Part shown: in pieces, positions 1 to 6,794 of the stretch
Position numbering within the stretch: the stretch's first letter is position 1
Layout of the letters: each line of letters starts with the position of its first letter
The notes under the pieces: model-generated
The model's input: only the letters and a program-made list of their open reading frames with translations
Told to the model about the DNA's origin: nothing
Database searches by the model: none
Program-made: the position numbers and the translations under genes
Assembly: GCA_017996675.1 (NCBI GenBank)
Contig: JAGOGN010000025.1
Coordinates: 1-13,247, forward strand
Length of the DNA: 13,247 nt
Source of the DNA: Lachnospiraceae bacterium
GTDB taxonomy: Bacteria; Bacillota_A; Clostridia; Lachnospirales; Lachnospiraceae
Direction: 5' to 3'

Positions 1-1759
1 TCCGATCGTAATGTTCCATTCGCTTATCCGTCATTTTATTGTTCAAATCATCTTTGATAATTCGATGAATCTGTAAATCCGGATATCTTCGAATCGGTGA
101 AGTAAAGTGACAGTAGTATTTTGCTGCCAGACCAAAATGTCCCAGATTATCTGTGGTATAACGGGCCTGTCTCATACTTCTTAACGTAATTCGACTAATT
201 AATGCTTCCTGTGAAGTCCCGTCAATACTGGTTAACAGTTTCTGTAATTCCATTGGATGCATGGTATCTTTATCACCTTTTAAAATATAGCCAAAATTTT
301 GAATAAAGGTTTTCAACTTGGCAATTTTCTCAGGATCTGGTTTTTCATGTGTACGGTAAACAAATGGAATTTCTTTCCAAAAATAAGCTTCTGCTACCGT
401 TTCATTTGCTGCTAACATAAAGTCCTCAATTAACTTGGTTGCTACATTTCTATCATATGGTTGTATACTAACTGGTCTGCCCATGTCATCTAACTTCATT
501 TTTGTTTCTGGGAAATCAAAGTCGATGGATCCTCTATTCTTCCGATTCTCGCGTAGTAGCGATGCCAATTTACCCATTTCTTCAATCATTGGAACTTGAT
601 CTTTAAAAGTTTCTCGCTCTGATGCAATTGGATTTTCTAATATTTCTTTCACTTGAGTGTAAGTCATTCGATGATTTACATTAATCACAGATTCCACGAT
701 TTCATGACTCAATATCTTTCCTGTTTCGTCAATATTCATGATACAACTAAGTGCAAGTCGATCCACTCCTTGATTGAGGGAGCAAATTCCGTTCGATAAT
801 TTATGAGGTAACATCGGAATAACCCGGTCCACTAAATAAACACTGGTGCCACGTTCCTTTGCTTCTTTATCTAAATTTTCATTTTCTTTCACATACTCAC
901 TGACATCGGCAATATGAACTCCAAGTTCATATCCAGAAGGAAGTCGGCTTAAACTAACTGCATCATCTAAATCTTTTGCATCTTCGCCATCGATGGTGAT
1001 CATCGCTACCTGACGTAAGTCCCTTCGTTCCATATAATCCGATACAAGCACTTCATCTGGAATAGTCATTACATCATCCAAAACTTCTTTTGGGAAATCA
1101 ACAGTAATTCCAAACGCTTTTACAATGGATAGTATATCTGTTCCAGGATCATTTACATGACCAATGATTTCTACTATCTTTCCTTCTGGCTTGTTTTTCG
1201 CTGACTGATATTTTGTAATTTCTACAACTACTTTATGTCCCGTTACCGCACCCATGGAATATTTCTGATCAATAAAAATATCCTGATTGATACGCTGATC
1301 ATCTGGTCTTACGAATCCAAAATTTTTATTCTTTTCGTAATATCCAACAATGAGATTTGTGCCATGCTCAATTATTTTAATTACTTTTCCTTCACGACGT
1401 TTTCCAGCAGGTGCACTTAAAATCGTCACTTCTACTTTATCTTTACTCATGGCATTCATCGTATTGGATTCTGAGATAAAAATATCTTCATCCTGATCCT
1501 CAATATCTACGAATCCAAACCCTCTTGCATTCGAAATGAATGTTCCCACATATTTGATGGCCTGCGCCTTTTGATATCTTCCTTTTTTGGTGATTTGAAT
1601 TTTCTCTTCCTGAATTAACTGCTCCAGTATATATTCCAGTTCACCTCTTCGTTCCTTTGGTATTTGTAAAAGAATGGCCATCTCTTTAATTTTCATTGGT
1701 ACATATAAATCATCACAAATCATTTGATAAATTTTTTCTTTATTTTCGTTCAGGTTCAT
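1..1759 (-). CDS. rnr: Ribonuclease R (RNase II/RNB family 3'-5' exoribonuclease), partial at its C-terminus
   Basis: RNase R degrades structured RNA processively from the 3' end in the cytoplasm and takes part in mRNA decay and RNA quality control. I translated the minus strand from the ATG at 1759 and found 586 codons with no stop before the window edge. The order is a winged-helix-like N-terminus (about residues 1-65), two cold-shock-like beta-barrel regions (about 68-200, each with a GFGFV or NFGFV stretch), then the RNB catalytic domain. The metal-binding motif is at about 253-266, with D257, D263, D265 and D266 spaced like the catalytic aspartates of E. coli RNase R. Near the edge is the family motif TSPIRRYPDLQIHR (about 550-566). 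The end of RNB and the expected S1 domain lie outside the window. The start is set by GGAGG at 1767-1771, 7 bases upstream. Downstream of secG, as in Bacillus-type secG-rnr-smpB clusters; smpB would be expected next but is not visible. Confidence 0.96.
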   Translation of the reverse strand, partial: MNLNENKEKIYQMICDDLYVPMKIKEMAILLQIPKERRGELEYILEQLIQEEKIQITKKGRYQKAQAIKYVGTFISNARGFGFVDIEDQDEDIFISESNTMNAMSKDKVEVTILSAPAGKRREGKVIKIIEHGTNLIVGYYEKNKNFGFVRPDDQRINQDIFIDQKYSMGAVTGHKVVVEITKYQSAKNKPEGKIVEIIGHVNDPGTDILSIVKAFGITVDFPKEVLDDVMTIPDEVLVSDYMERRDLRQVAMITIDGEDAKDLDDAVSLSRLPSGYELGVHIADVSEYVKENENLDKEAKERGTSVYLVDRVIPMLPHKLSNGICSLNQGVDRLALSCIMNIDETGKILSHEIVESVINVNHRMTYTQVKEILENPIASERETFKDQVPMIEEMGKLASLLRENRKNRGSIDFDFPETKMKLDDMGRPVSIQPYDRNVATKLIEDFMLAANETVAEAYFWKEIPFVYRTHEKPDPEKIAKLKTFIQNFGYILKGDKDTMHPMELQKLLTSIDGTSQEALISRITLRSMRQARYTTDNLGHFGLAAKYYCHFTSPIRRYPDLQIHRIIKDDLNNKMTDKRMEHYDR

Positions 1760-1766
1760 TCTTTTA

Positions 1767-1771
1767 CCTCC
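1767..1771 (-). promoter_or_regulatory. Ribosome binding site of rnr
   Basis: The minus strand reads GGAGG, 7 bases before the ATG at 1759. This fixes the rnr start. It sits only about 20 bases past the T-tract of the preceding terminator. Confidence 0.8.
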
Positions 1772-1791
1772 ATTTATAATTTGAAACTTAC

Positions 1792-1821
1792 AAAAAAGGC
1801 TGTCGCACAATCACGACAGCC
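1792..1821 (-). terminator. Intrinsic (Rho-independent) terminator after secG
   Basis: On the minus strand a perfect 8-bp stem, GGCTGTCG paired with CGACAGCC around an 8-base loop, is followed at once by six T residues (1797 to 1792). It begins 7 bases after the secG stop codon. The other strand has A residues at its 5' side but no T-tract after the stem, so it acts in the minus direction only. It should end the secG transcript (and any purCFB read-through). Since rnr starts only 32 bases further on, it may also set the level of read-through into rnr. Confidence 0.9.
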
Positions 1822-1828
1822 AACATTC

Positions 1829-2062
1829 TTAAATGCTAGACATATTCAATACAGCAGCAATTATTAAAAATAGAATAACCGCCACTCTGGTAAGCTTCAC
1901 GAGCATACCTTCCATAGAACGTCCTTTATTCTTGCCCCAGTAGGTATCAGCAGCACCGCTGATTGCACCTAATCCCTGAGTCTTGCCCTCTTGCATTAAT
2001 ACTATGATTGTAATTACGATACTAATCAGAATAAAAACAACCGTTAAAATTGTTCTTAACAT
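1829..2062 (-). CDS. secG: Preprotein translocase subunit SecG
   Basis: SecG is the small accessory subunit of the SecYEG channel in the cytoplasmic membrane and assists SecA-driven export. The product is 77 aa, normal for the family. It has two hydrophobic segments (about residues 4-22 and 54-73) joined by a polar loop with the typical stretch LMQEGKTQGLGAISGAADTYWG (split here as LMQEGKTQGL then GAISGAADTYWG), with the conserved QEGK and GLG features. The open frame extends to 2116, but that ATG lies upstream of the predicted transcription start. The ATG at 2062 has a strong GGAGGTG ribosome site 9 bases before it and starts directly at the first membrane segment, so I chose it. Own promoter upstream, strong terminator downstream. 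Confidence 0.93.
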   Translation of the reverse strand: MLRTILTVVFILISIVITIIVLMQEGKTQGLGAISGAADTYWGKNKGRSMEGMLVKLTRVAVILFLIIAAVLNMSSI

Positions 2063-2071
2063 TATCTGTAA

Positions 2072-2079
2072 CACCTCCT
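2072..2079 (-). promoter_or_regulatory. Ribosome binding site that decides the secG start
   Basis: The minus strand reads AGGAGGTG, a near-perfect match to the 16S rRNA 3' end, 9 bases before the ATG at 2062. This supports the 77-aa SecG over the 95-aa reading that begins at 2116. Confidence 0.85.
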
Positions 2080-2085
2080 GCGGTT

Positions 2086-2104
2086 CAAAGTTCTCATAAC
2101 TTTG
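2086..2104. promoter_or_regulatory. Perfect dyad over the predicted secG transcription start
   Basis: CAAAGTT and AACTTTG form a perfect 7-bp inverted repeat around a 5-base centre. If the promoter at 2107-2135 is used, +1 falls near 2100, inside the upstream arm. The dyad therefore fits an operator better than an RNA hairpin, although a start a few bases upstream would place the whole stem at the 5' end of the mRNA, where it could protect it. No T-tract follows, so it is not a terminator. Confidence 0.5.
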
Positions 2105-2106
2105 AT

Positions 2107-2135
2107 AGTATAACATACTGACAAAAATAATTCAA
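2107..2135 (-). promoter_or_regulatory. Sigma-A-type promoter of secG
   Basis: On the minus strand, -35 TTGAAT (2135-2130) and -10 TATACT (2112-2107) are separated by exactly 17 bp. The -10 is preceded by TG and one base, giving an extended -10 element. The promoter lies in the 78-base gap between the purB stop and secG. It lets secG be transcribed independently of the purine genes. Predicted start is near 2100. Confidence 0.75.
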
Positions 2136-2140
2136 CATTT

Positions 2141-3574
2141 TTATACGTGAATTTCTGCATGTAAGCCTAATAACTCTTTATTTTCTTCCAAAATTGGATC
2201 AACATATTCATTTAAAAAATTTGTAACCTGCATTGGAGCATAGCCCACATATTTCTTTGGATCCATGGTTTCCTTCAGTTCCTCTAATGTCATATGGAAT
2301 TCTTCATCCTGAGCAATTAGCTCTAATAGGTTATTTTCAAGACCTTCCTGCTTTACATTTCGTCCAGCTTCCATAGACAATGTACGGATTTTTTCATGAA
2401 GTTCCTGTCGATCTCCACCTCTTTTTACCGCATCCATCATAATATTTTCAGTTGCCATAAATGGTAATTCACTCATCAGTCTCTTAGTAATTACTTTTTC
2501 GTAAACAACCAGACCATCCACTACATTCATACACAAATCCAGAATTCCGTCGATTGCCAAAAATCCTTCTGGAATACTTAATCTTTTATTTGCAGAATCA
2601 TCCAACGTTCTTTCAAACCACTGGGTTGCGGAAGTAATCGCTGGATTTAATGCATCGATCATCACGTATCTCGCCAAAGAAGCAATTCTCTCACTTCTCA
2701 TTGGATTACGCTTATAGGCCATTGCAGAGGATCCAATCTGAGACTTCTCGAATGGTTCTTCGATTTCTTTTAAATGTTGTAGCAAACGAATATCATTGGA
2801 AAATTTATGCGCACTTGCGGCAATTCCACCAAGAACATTTGCTACTCTGGTATCCAACTTTCTGGAATAGGTCTGTCCGGACACTGGAAAGCAAGACTGA
2901 AATCCCATTTTTTCTGCAATCAATGGGTCTAATCGATCAACTAATTCTGTCTGATTATCAAATAATTCTAAAAAGCTTGCCTGAGTTCCTGTTGTTCCTT
3001 TTGAACCTAATAACTTCATTCCATTTAAAATATAATCTACATCTTCTAAATCTATCAAAAATTCCTGGAGCCACAACGTTGCTCTCTTTCCAACCGTAGT
3101 TGGCTGAGCTGGCTGAAAATGTGTAAATCCTAATGTTGGCAAATCTTTATACTGATCTGCAAATTTCGCAAGTTCACTAATTACATTCAACAGTTTTTGT
3201 TTCACCAGTTTCAAAGCTTCTGTCATTACAATCACATCAGTATTATCTCCAACATAGCAAGATGTTGCGCCTAAATGAATGATTCCCTTTGCTTTTGGGC
3301 ACTGAACACCATATGCGTATACATGACTCATCACATCATGACGAACTTCTTTTTCTCTTGCGACTGCCACATCATAGTTAATATCTTCTGCATGTGCTTT
3401 CAGTTCCTCGATTTGTTCTTTTGTTACTGGAAGTCCAAGCTCCATCTCGGTTTCCGCAAGAGCAATCCATAATTTTCTCCAGGTACGAAATTTCATATCT
3501 GGCGAAAAAATGTACTGCATTTCTTTGCTCGCATAACGTTCGGATAATGGACTGCAATATTTATCTACACTCAT
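2141..3574 (-). CDS. purB: Adenylosuccinate lyase
   Basis: PurB cleaves SAICAR to AICAR plus fumarate and adenylosuccinate to AMP plus fumarate, so it acts twice in purine synthesis. The product is 477 aa. It shows the fumarase/aspartase superfamily signature loop GSSAMAYKRNP (about residues 281-291, catalytic serine at 282 or 283) and the catalytic histidine in THFQPAQ (H152). The stretch QWFERTLDDSANKR (about 318-331) resembles animal adenylosuccinate lyase. Both this and the length, longer than the roughly 430 aa of the Bacillus enzyme, indicate the long form of PurB. The frame is open back to 3700, but that part overlaps the end of purF and does not resemble PurB. The ATG at 3574 begins at the family's usual N-terminus, with a modest AAAGGG ribosome site 6 bases upstream. 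It follows purF by 25 bases, probably in one operon. Confidence 0.95.
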   Translation of the reverse strand: MSVDKYCSPLSERYASKEMQYIFSPDMKFRTWRKLWIALAETEMELGLPVTKEQIEELKAHAEDINYDVAVAREKEVRHDVMSHVYAYGVQCPKAKGIIHLGATSCYVGDNTDVIVMTEALKLVKQKLLNVISELAKFADQYKDLPTLGFTHFQPAQPTTVGKRATLWLQEFLIDLEDVDYILNGMKLLGSKGTTGTQASFLELFDNQTELVDRLDPLIAEKMGFQSCFPVSGQTYSRKLDTRVANVLGGIAASAHKFSNDIRLLQHLKEIEEPFEKSQIGSSAMAYKRNPMRSERIASLARYVMIDALNPAITSATQWFERTLDDSANKRLSIPEGFLAIDGILDLCMNVVDGLVVYEKVITKRLMSELPFMATENIMMDAVKRGGDRQELHEKIRTLSMEAGRNVKQEGLENNLLELIAQDEEFHMTLEELKETMDPKKYVGYAPMQVTNFLNEYVDPILEENKELLGLHAEIHV

Positions 3575-3599
3575 GTTTTTCCCTTTCAAATAAATAGTA

Positions 3600-5024
3600 T
3601 TACTGCTGGTAATCTCCACGAATATCTTCTTGTGGCGGTTCCATCGGATATTTGCCTGTAAAACATCCATGACAGACTGGTAAACCTCCGACCATTTCAC
3701 GTAAACGTTCTGTTTTTAAATAACCCAAGGAATCTGCGCCAATAACCTGTCTGATTTCTTCTACCGAACGATTATAGGCAATTAACTGATCTCTTGCCGG
3801 AACATCCGTGCCAAAATAACAAGGCCATAAAAATGGAGGCGAACTAATTCGAACGTGCACTTCCTTTGCACCTGCTCGTTTTAACATTCCAACAATCTGA
3901 TCCGATGTAGTTCCACGAACAATGGAATCATCAATCATAATCACACGTTTACCTTCTACAGCTTCACGTAGTGCATTTAATTTAACCCGCACACTGCTTT
4001 CTCTGCTACTTTGCTTTGGCTTGATAAAAGTTCTACCCACATAACCATTTTTTACAAATGCCGTCCCATAAGGAATTCCGGATTCTAAGGAATATCCAAG
4101 CGCTGCAGCATTTCCAGATTCAGGAACGCCCACTACCAAATCCGCATCGACAGGTGAATCCATTGCCAAAAAACGTCCTGCTTTGATTCTGGATTCATAA
4201 ACACTGGTTCCATCAATACGACTGTCTGGTCGTGCAAAATAAATATATTCAAATACACATCTTGCCTCGTTTGAATGTTCCATACATAAAGAAGTATCCG
4301 ACTGAATTCCTTCTTTGGTAATGGTCACAATCTCACCTGGCAACACGTCTCTTACAAAAGTTGCACCTAACGTATCAAATGCACAGCTTTCCGAGGAAAG
4401 GATATACGCATTATCTCTTTTACCAATACATAATGGTTTAAATCCATAAGGATCTCTAACACCAATTAATTTGCGAGGACTCATAACCACTAATGCATAA
4501 GCACCTTTAATTTTTTGTGTTGCATTTTTAACTGCGCTTTCAACATTGTCTGTCTTTAACCGTTCTCTTGCAATATGATAGGCGATTACTTCCGAATCAA
4601 TTGTTGTCTGAAATATCGCCCCTGTATACGCCAATGATTCACGTAATTCATTTGCGTTAATCAAATTACCATTATGAGCAAGAGCAAGAATTCCTTTTAC
4701 ATAATTCAAGACCAATGGTTGTGCGTTTTCTCTGGTAGAAGCACCGGCAGTGGAATAACGTACATGTCCAACTCCAATGTCTCCATGCATATTCTCAAAC
4801 ACATCTTCGGTAAATACTTCATTTACCAGCCCCATCCCTTTATGAGATACGACTGTGCCCTTTGGTCCGTTCGTATCACTAACAGCAATACCACAACTTT
4901 CCTGTCCACGATGCTGTAATGCAAATAATCCATAATAAATACTGGTCGAAACATCGTGTCCATCAAAATCATACATGCCAAACACTCCACACTCTTCGCG
5001 AAGTCCGTCCCATATTTTACTCAT
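3600..5024 (-). CDS. purF: Amidophosphoribosyltransferase, [4Fe-4S] Bacillus type
   Basis: PurF catalyses the first committed step of purine synthesis: PRPP plus glutamine gives 5-phosphoribosylamine. The product is 474 aa. The N-terminal Ntn glutaminase has its nucleophile at C12, preceded by an 11-residue propeptide ending in E-E, so self-cleavage is expected to expose Cys as residue 1. The C-terminal phosphoribosyltransferase domain carries the PRPP loop VIMIDDSIVRGTT (361-373). Four cysteines at C256, C402, C451 and C454 match the [4Fe-4S] ligands of Bacillus PurF, so the enzyme should be oxygen-sensitive; in Bacillus this class is also inhibited by adenine and guanine nucleotides. Its ATG overlaps the purC stop as TAATG, with a weak AGGATTGGG ribosome site, suggesting translational coupling. 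Confidence 0.97.
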   Translation of the reverse strand: MSKIWDGLREECGVFGMYDFDGHDVSTSIYYGLFALQHRGQESCGIAVSDTNGPKGTVVSHKGMGLVNEVFTEDVFENMHGDIGVGHVRYSTAGASTRENAQPLVLNYVKGILALAHNGNLINANELRESLAYTGAIFQTTIDSEVIAYHIARERLKTDNVESAVKNATQKIKGAYALVVMSPRKLIGVRDPYGFKPLCIGKRDNAYILSSESCAFDTLGATFVRDVLPGEIVTITKEGIQSDTSLCMEHSNEARCVFEYIYFARPDSRIDGTSVYESRIKAGRFLAMDSPVDADLVVGVPESGNAAALGYSLESGIPYGTAFVKNGYVGRTFIKPKQSSRESSVRVKLNALREAVEGKRVIMIDDSIVRGTTSDQIVGMLKRAGAKEVHVRISSPPFLWPCYFGTDVPARDQLIAYNRSVEEIRQVIGADSLGYLKTERLREMVGGLPVCHGCFTGKYPMEPPQEDIRGDYQQ

Positions 5025-5737
5025 TATTTACCCAATCCTATTCTCTTGAATACTTCCTGATAAGCGTCTTCCACATTACCCATATCTCTACGGAAACGAT
5101 CTTTATCTAATTTTTCGCGAGTGTTTACATCCCATAATCTGCAGGTATCTGGTGATACTTCATCTGCAAGAATAATTTCGCCGTGGAAACGACCAAATTC
5201 TACTTTAAAATCAATCAGCTCAATTCCTGCTGCCAGGAAAAATGCCTTCATAAATTCATTTACCTTAAATGCATACTCTGTAATTTTATCAATTTCTTCA
5301 CGTGTTGCTGCACCAATTGCAATGGCATAATAATCATTGATCATTGGATCGCCAAGTGCATCATCTTTATAGCTGAATTCTAAAGTTGGAGCAAGTAATT
5401 TTGTTCCTTCTTCAATTCCTAATTTTTTAGAAAAACTACCTGCTGCCACATTACGGATAATTACTTCTAATGGTACAATCTCAACTCGCTTTACTTCAGT
5501 TTCTCTGTCGCTGATTTCTCTCACAAAATGTGTCGGAACACCGGCTTTTTCGATTTCCTGGAAAATGTAATTCGTCATTCGGTTATTGATAACGCCTTTA
5601 CCAACAATCGTTCCTTTTTTTTCTCCATTAAAGGCCGTTGCATCATCCTTATAATCAACAATTACAAGGTCACTGTCATCTGTAGCATAAACTTTCTTTG
5701 CTTTTCCTTCATACAGCTGTTCCATTTTCTTAGCCAT
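5024..5737 (-). CDS. purC: Phosphoribosylaminoimidazole-succinocarboxamide synthase (SAICAR synthetase)
   Basis: PurC joins CAIR and aspartate using ATP to form SAICAR, which PurB then splits. The product is 237 aa from the preferred start, typical of bacterial PurC. Visible motifs are the N-terminal [10 protein letters not shown] (ATP-binding strand and loop), signature [13 protein letters not shown] near the middle, and signature LIDFKVEFG followed by [11 protein letters not shown] in the second half. The frame opens four codons earlier, at 5749, but that ATG touches an AAAAGG with no spacing. The ATG at 5737 has AAGGATGGGTGG upstream and gives the usual N-terminus, so it is favoured; MGGK-MAKK remains possible. 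It is the first gene of a purC-purF-purB unit behind the promoter at 5805-5833. Confidence 0.96.
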   Translation of the reverse strand: MAKKMEQLYEGKAKKVYATDDSDLVIVDYKDDATAFNGEKKGTIVGKGVINNRMTNYIFQEIEKAGVPTHFVREISDRETEVKRVEIVPLEVIIRNVAAGSFSKKLGIEEGTKLLAPTLEFSYKDDALGDPMINDYYAIAIGAATREEIDKITEYAFKVNEFMKAFFLAAGIELIDFKVEFGRFHGEIILADEVSPDTCRLWDVNTREKLDKDRFRRDMGNVEDAYQEVFKRIGLGK

Positions 5738-5768
5738 TTTGCCACCCATCCTTTTCTTTTACTACGTA

Positions 5769-5790
5769 TTCACACTTTTTCGGTTCACAC
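5769..5790. repeat. Short direct repeat in the purC leader (TTCACAC x2)
   Basis: The plus strand carries TTCACAC at 5769-5775 and again at 5784-5790, 15 bp apart. On the transcript these read GTGTGAA. The upstream copy overlaps the dyad at 5781-5797. The repeat is short and could be chance in A+T-rich DNA, but both copies sit just after the predicted purC transcription start, where an operator would lie. Confidence 0.35.
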
Positions 5791-5797
5791 ATAACCG
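5781..5797. promoter_or_regulatory. Dyad just downstream of the purC transcription start
   Basis: CGGTT and AACCG form a 5-bp inverted repeat around a 7-base centre. With +1 predicted near 5798, the dyad covers about +2 to +18 of the transcript. It could be an operator or a weak 5' hairpin. The minus strand contains CCGAA here, which recalls the core of Bacillus PurR boxes (CCGAAC), but the match is partial and I do not claim a PurR site. Confidence 0.4.
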
Positions 5798-5804
5798 CAT
5801 AAAA

Positions 5805-5833
5805 ATTATATATCACAAGCCCTTAAAATGCAA
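5805..5833 (-). promoter_or_regulatory. Sigma-A-type promoter of the purC-purF-purB operon
   Basis: On the minus strand, -35 TTGCAT (5833-5828) and a consensus -10 TATAAT (5810-5805) are spaced exactly 17 bp apart. Predicted start is near 5798, giving a leader of about 60 bases before the purC ATG at 5737. That is too short to hold a purine riboswitch aptamer plus expression platform, and I see none. Confidence 0.8.
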
Positions 5834-5840
5834 CTAAGGG
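5820..5840. promoter_or_regulatory. Dyad enclosing the purC -35 box
   Basis: CCCTTA and TAAGGG form a 6-bp inverted repeat around 9 bases, directly after the dut stop codon. The -35 hexamer of the purC promoter lies in its centre. As an RNA hairpin after dut it lacks a T-tract next to the stem, so a terminator is unlikely. As DNA it could be a repressor or activator site over the -35. Confidence 0.4.
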
Positions 5841-6275
5841 TTATTGTAATCCCGTGGTACCAAACCCGCCTCTGTTTTGATTATTTAATTGTTCTACCTG
5901 TTCAAACTGTATTTGTGGTTGATTTTCCATGATTCTAAACTGACAGATTCTATCATTCACATGGATCACCGTATCACGAACCGCATATACTGGCATTCTC
6001 CACATATCCTCATCACCACAATAAGTACAGTCAACCACACCACAGCTATTGGTCTGAATTAAACCAAAATTCTTAAATGTAGAACTTCTTGGAACAATAT
6101 GTGCTTCATAACCCTGAGGTAATTCCATCGCTACTCCTAACGGAATCAGCATGTATTCTCCTTTTTTCAGCGTTACTTCTTCGCTTGCTCTTAAATCAAT
6201 CCAGTCTGATTTTCCATCGATATAACATAAACGCTCAATTGCGTCACTAAAATACTTAATTCTGATTGTTTTCAT
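5841..6275 (-). CDS. dut: dUTP diphosphatase (dUTPase), clostridial variant
   Basis: Dut hydrolyses dUTP to dUMP and pyrophosphate, keeping uracil out of DNA and feeding thymidylate synthesis. The product is 144 aa, the size of a trimeric dUTPase. The five motifs can be traced: WIDLRA (25-30), VPRSS (61-65), GVVDCTY with the catalytic Asp (D82) and Tyr (Y85), DRICQFRI (108-115), and RGGFGTTG (135-142). Motif 3 departs from the usual DYRGE pattern: a [13 protein letters not shown] stretch follows the Tyr. I recall similar forms in Clostridia. The frame is open to 6296, but GGGAG five bases before the ATG at 6275 supports this start. The first 20 bases overlap the 3' end of nrdG, which suggests coupled translation and a shared role in dNTP supply. 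Confidence 0.88.
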   Translation of the reverse strand: MKTIRIKYFSDAIERLCYIDGKSDWIDLRASEEVTLKKGEYMLIPLGVAMELPQGYEAHIVPRSSTFKNFGLIQTNSCGVVDCTYCGDEDMWRMPVYAVRDTVIHVNDRICQFRIMENQPQIQFEQVEQLNNQNRGGFGTTGLQ

Positions 6276-6780
6276 AGTTTCTCCCATCTGCCGCATCCCA
6301 TAAACATACTACACCTTCTTGTTTTGTTCGTTTCAGATCAATTACTCTTTGATTGAGACTCCCCTTCCAGTGTAACGTGGTATCTCGTTGCTCTAAAATA
6401 AAAGGACCATCTACTAATACGTCAATCCATTCTAAAACCGGTTCCATACAAATTTCTTCATATAAATACCCTGTATATAACCAAATTGTTTTATCTGGTG
6501 CATGGTCTTTGATTTCTTGCACCAATTGTCTTAAGTCTAACCGATTGCTCATGAATAGCGGATCGCCCCCACTTAACGTGACTCCACTAATATAGGGCTG
6601 ATCCAACTGCTCAAATAATTCTCTTTTTGCTGCATCATCAAACTCCAGACCACCTGTCGGATCCCAGGTCACCGGATTATGACAACCCTCACATCCATGG
6701 TCACATCCAGCCACCCATAAAACGACTCGGAGTCCGTCCCCGTTTTTCATATCGTCTTTTGTTATATTATGATAACGCAT
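6256..6780 (-). CDS. nrdG: Anaerobic ribonucleoside-triphosphate reductase activating protein (radical SAM)
   Basis: NrdG uses a [4Fe-4S] cluster and S-adenosylmethionine to create the glycyl radical on NrdD. The product is 174 aa. The radical SAM cysteines are in [13 protein letters not shown]26, C30 and C33 (CX3CX2C). SGGDPLF (70-76) is the SAM-binding GGD/GGE-type motif. The N-terminus, [20 protein letters not shown], is family-typical (start at 6780, with an AGGTAGGA ribosome site upstream). It lies 14 bases after nrdD and its 3' end overlaps dut, so nrdD, nrdG and dut form a tight dNTP block. Confidence 0.96.
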   Translation of the reverse strand: MRYHNITKDDMKNGDGLRVVLWVAGCDHGCEGCHNPVTWDPTGGLEFDDAAKRELFEQLDQPYISGVTLSGGDPLFMSNRLDLRQLVQEIKDHAPDKTIWLYTGYLYEEICMEPVLEWIDVLVDGPFILEQRDTTLHWKGSLNQRVIDLKRTKQEGVVCLWDAADGRNYENNQN

Positions 6781-6794
6781 TTTATTCCTACCTT

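Noticed and set aside
2063..2116. An 18-residue N-terminal extension of SecG starting at ATG 2116.
   Set aside because: That ATG lies upstream of the -10 box and the predicted transcription start, and the extension is polar with no SecG similarity; the GGAGGTG site points to 2062.
2650..3099. A 149-aa plus-strand frame opposite purB.
   Set aside because: It is antisense to well-conserved purB sequence, has no ribosome site or recognisable domain, and is best explained as a shadow frame.
5730..5792. A 20-codon open frame in the purC leader (ATG at 5792) whose stop overlaps the purC start region out of frame, resembling a regulatory upstream ORF.
   Set aside because: It has no ribosome site and its ATG lies only about 6 bases from the predicted transcription start. 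A frame of this length is easily met by chance.
5820..5840. The CCCTTA/TAAGGG hairpin as a terminator for the der-to-dut unit.
   Set aside because: The stem is only 6 bp, A+T-containing, and is not followed directly by a T-tract; the next T run comes about 15 bases later, after the -10 box.
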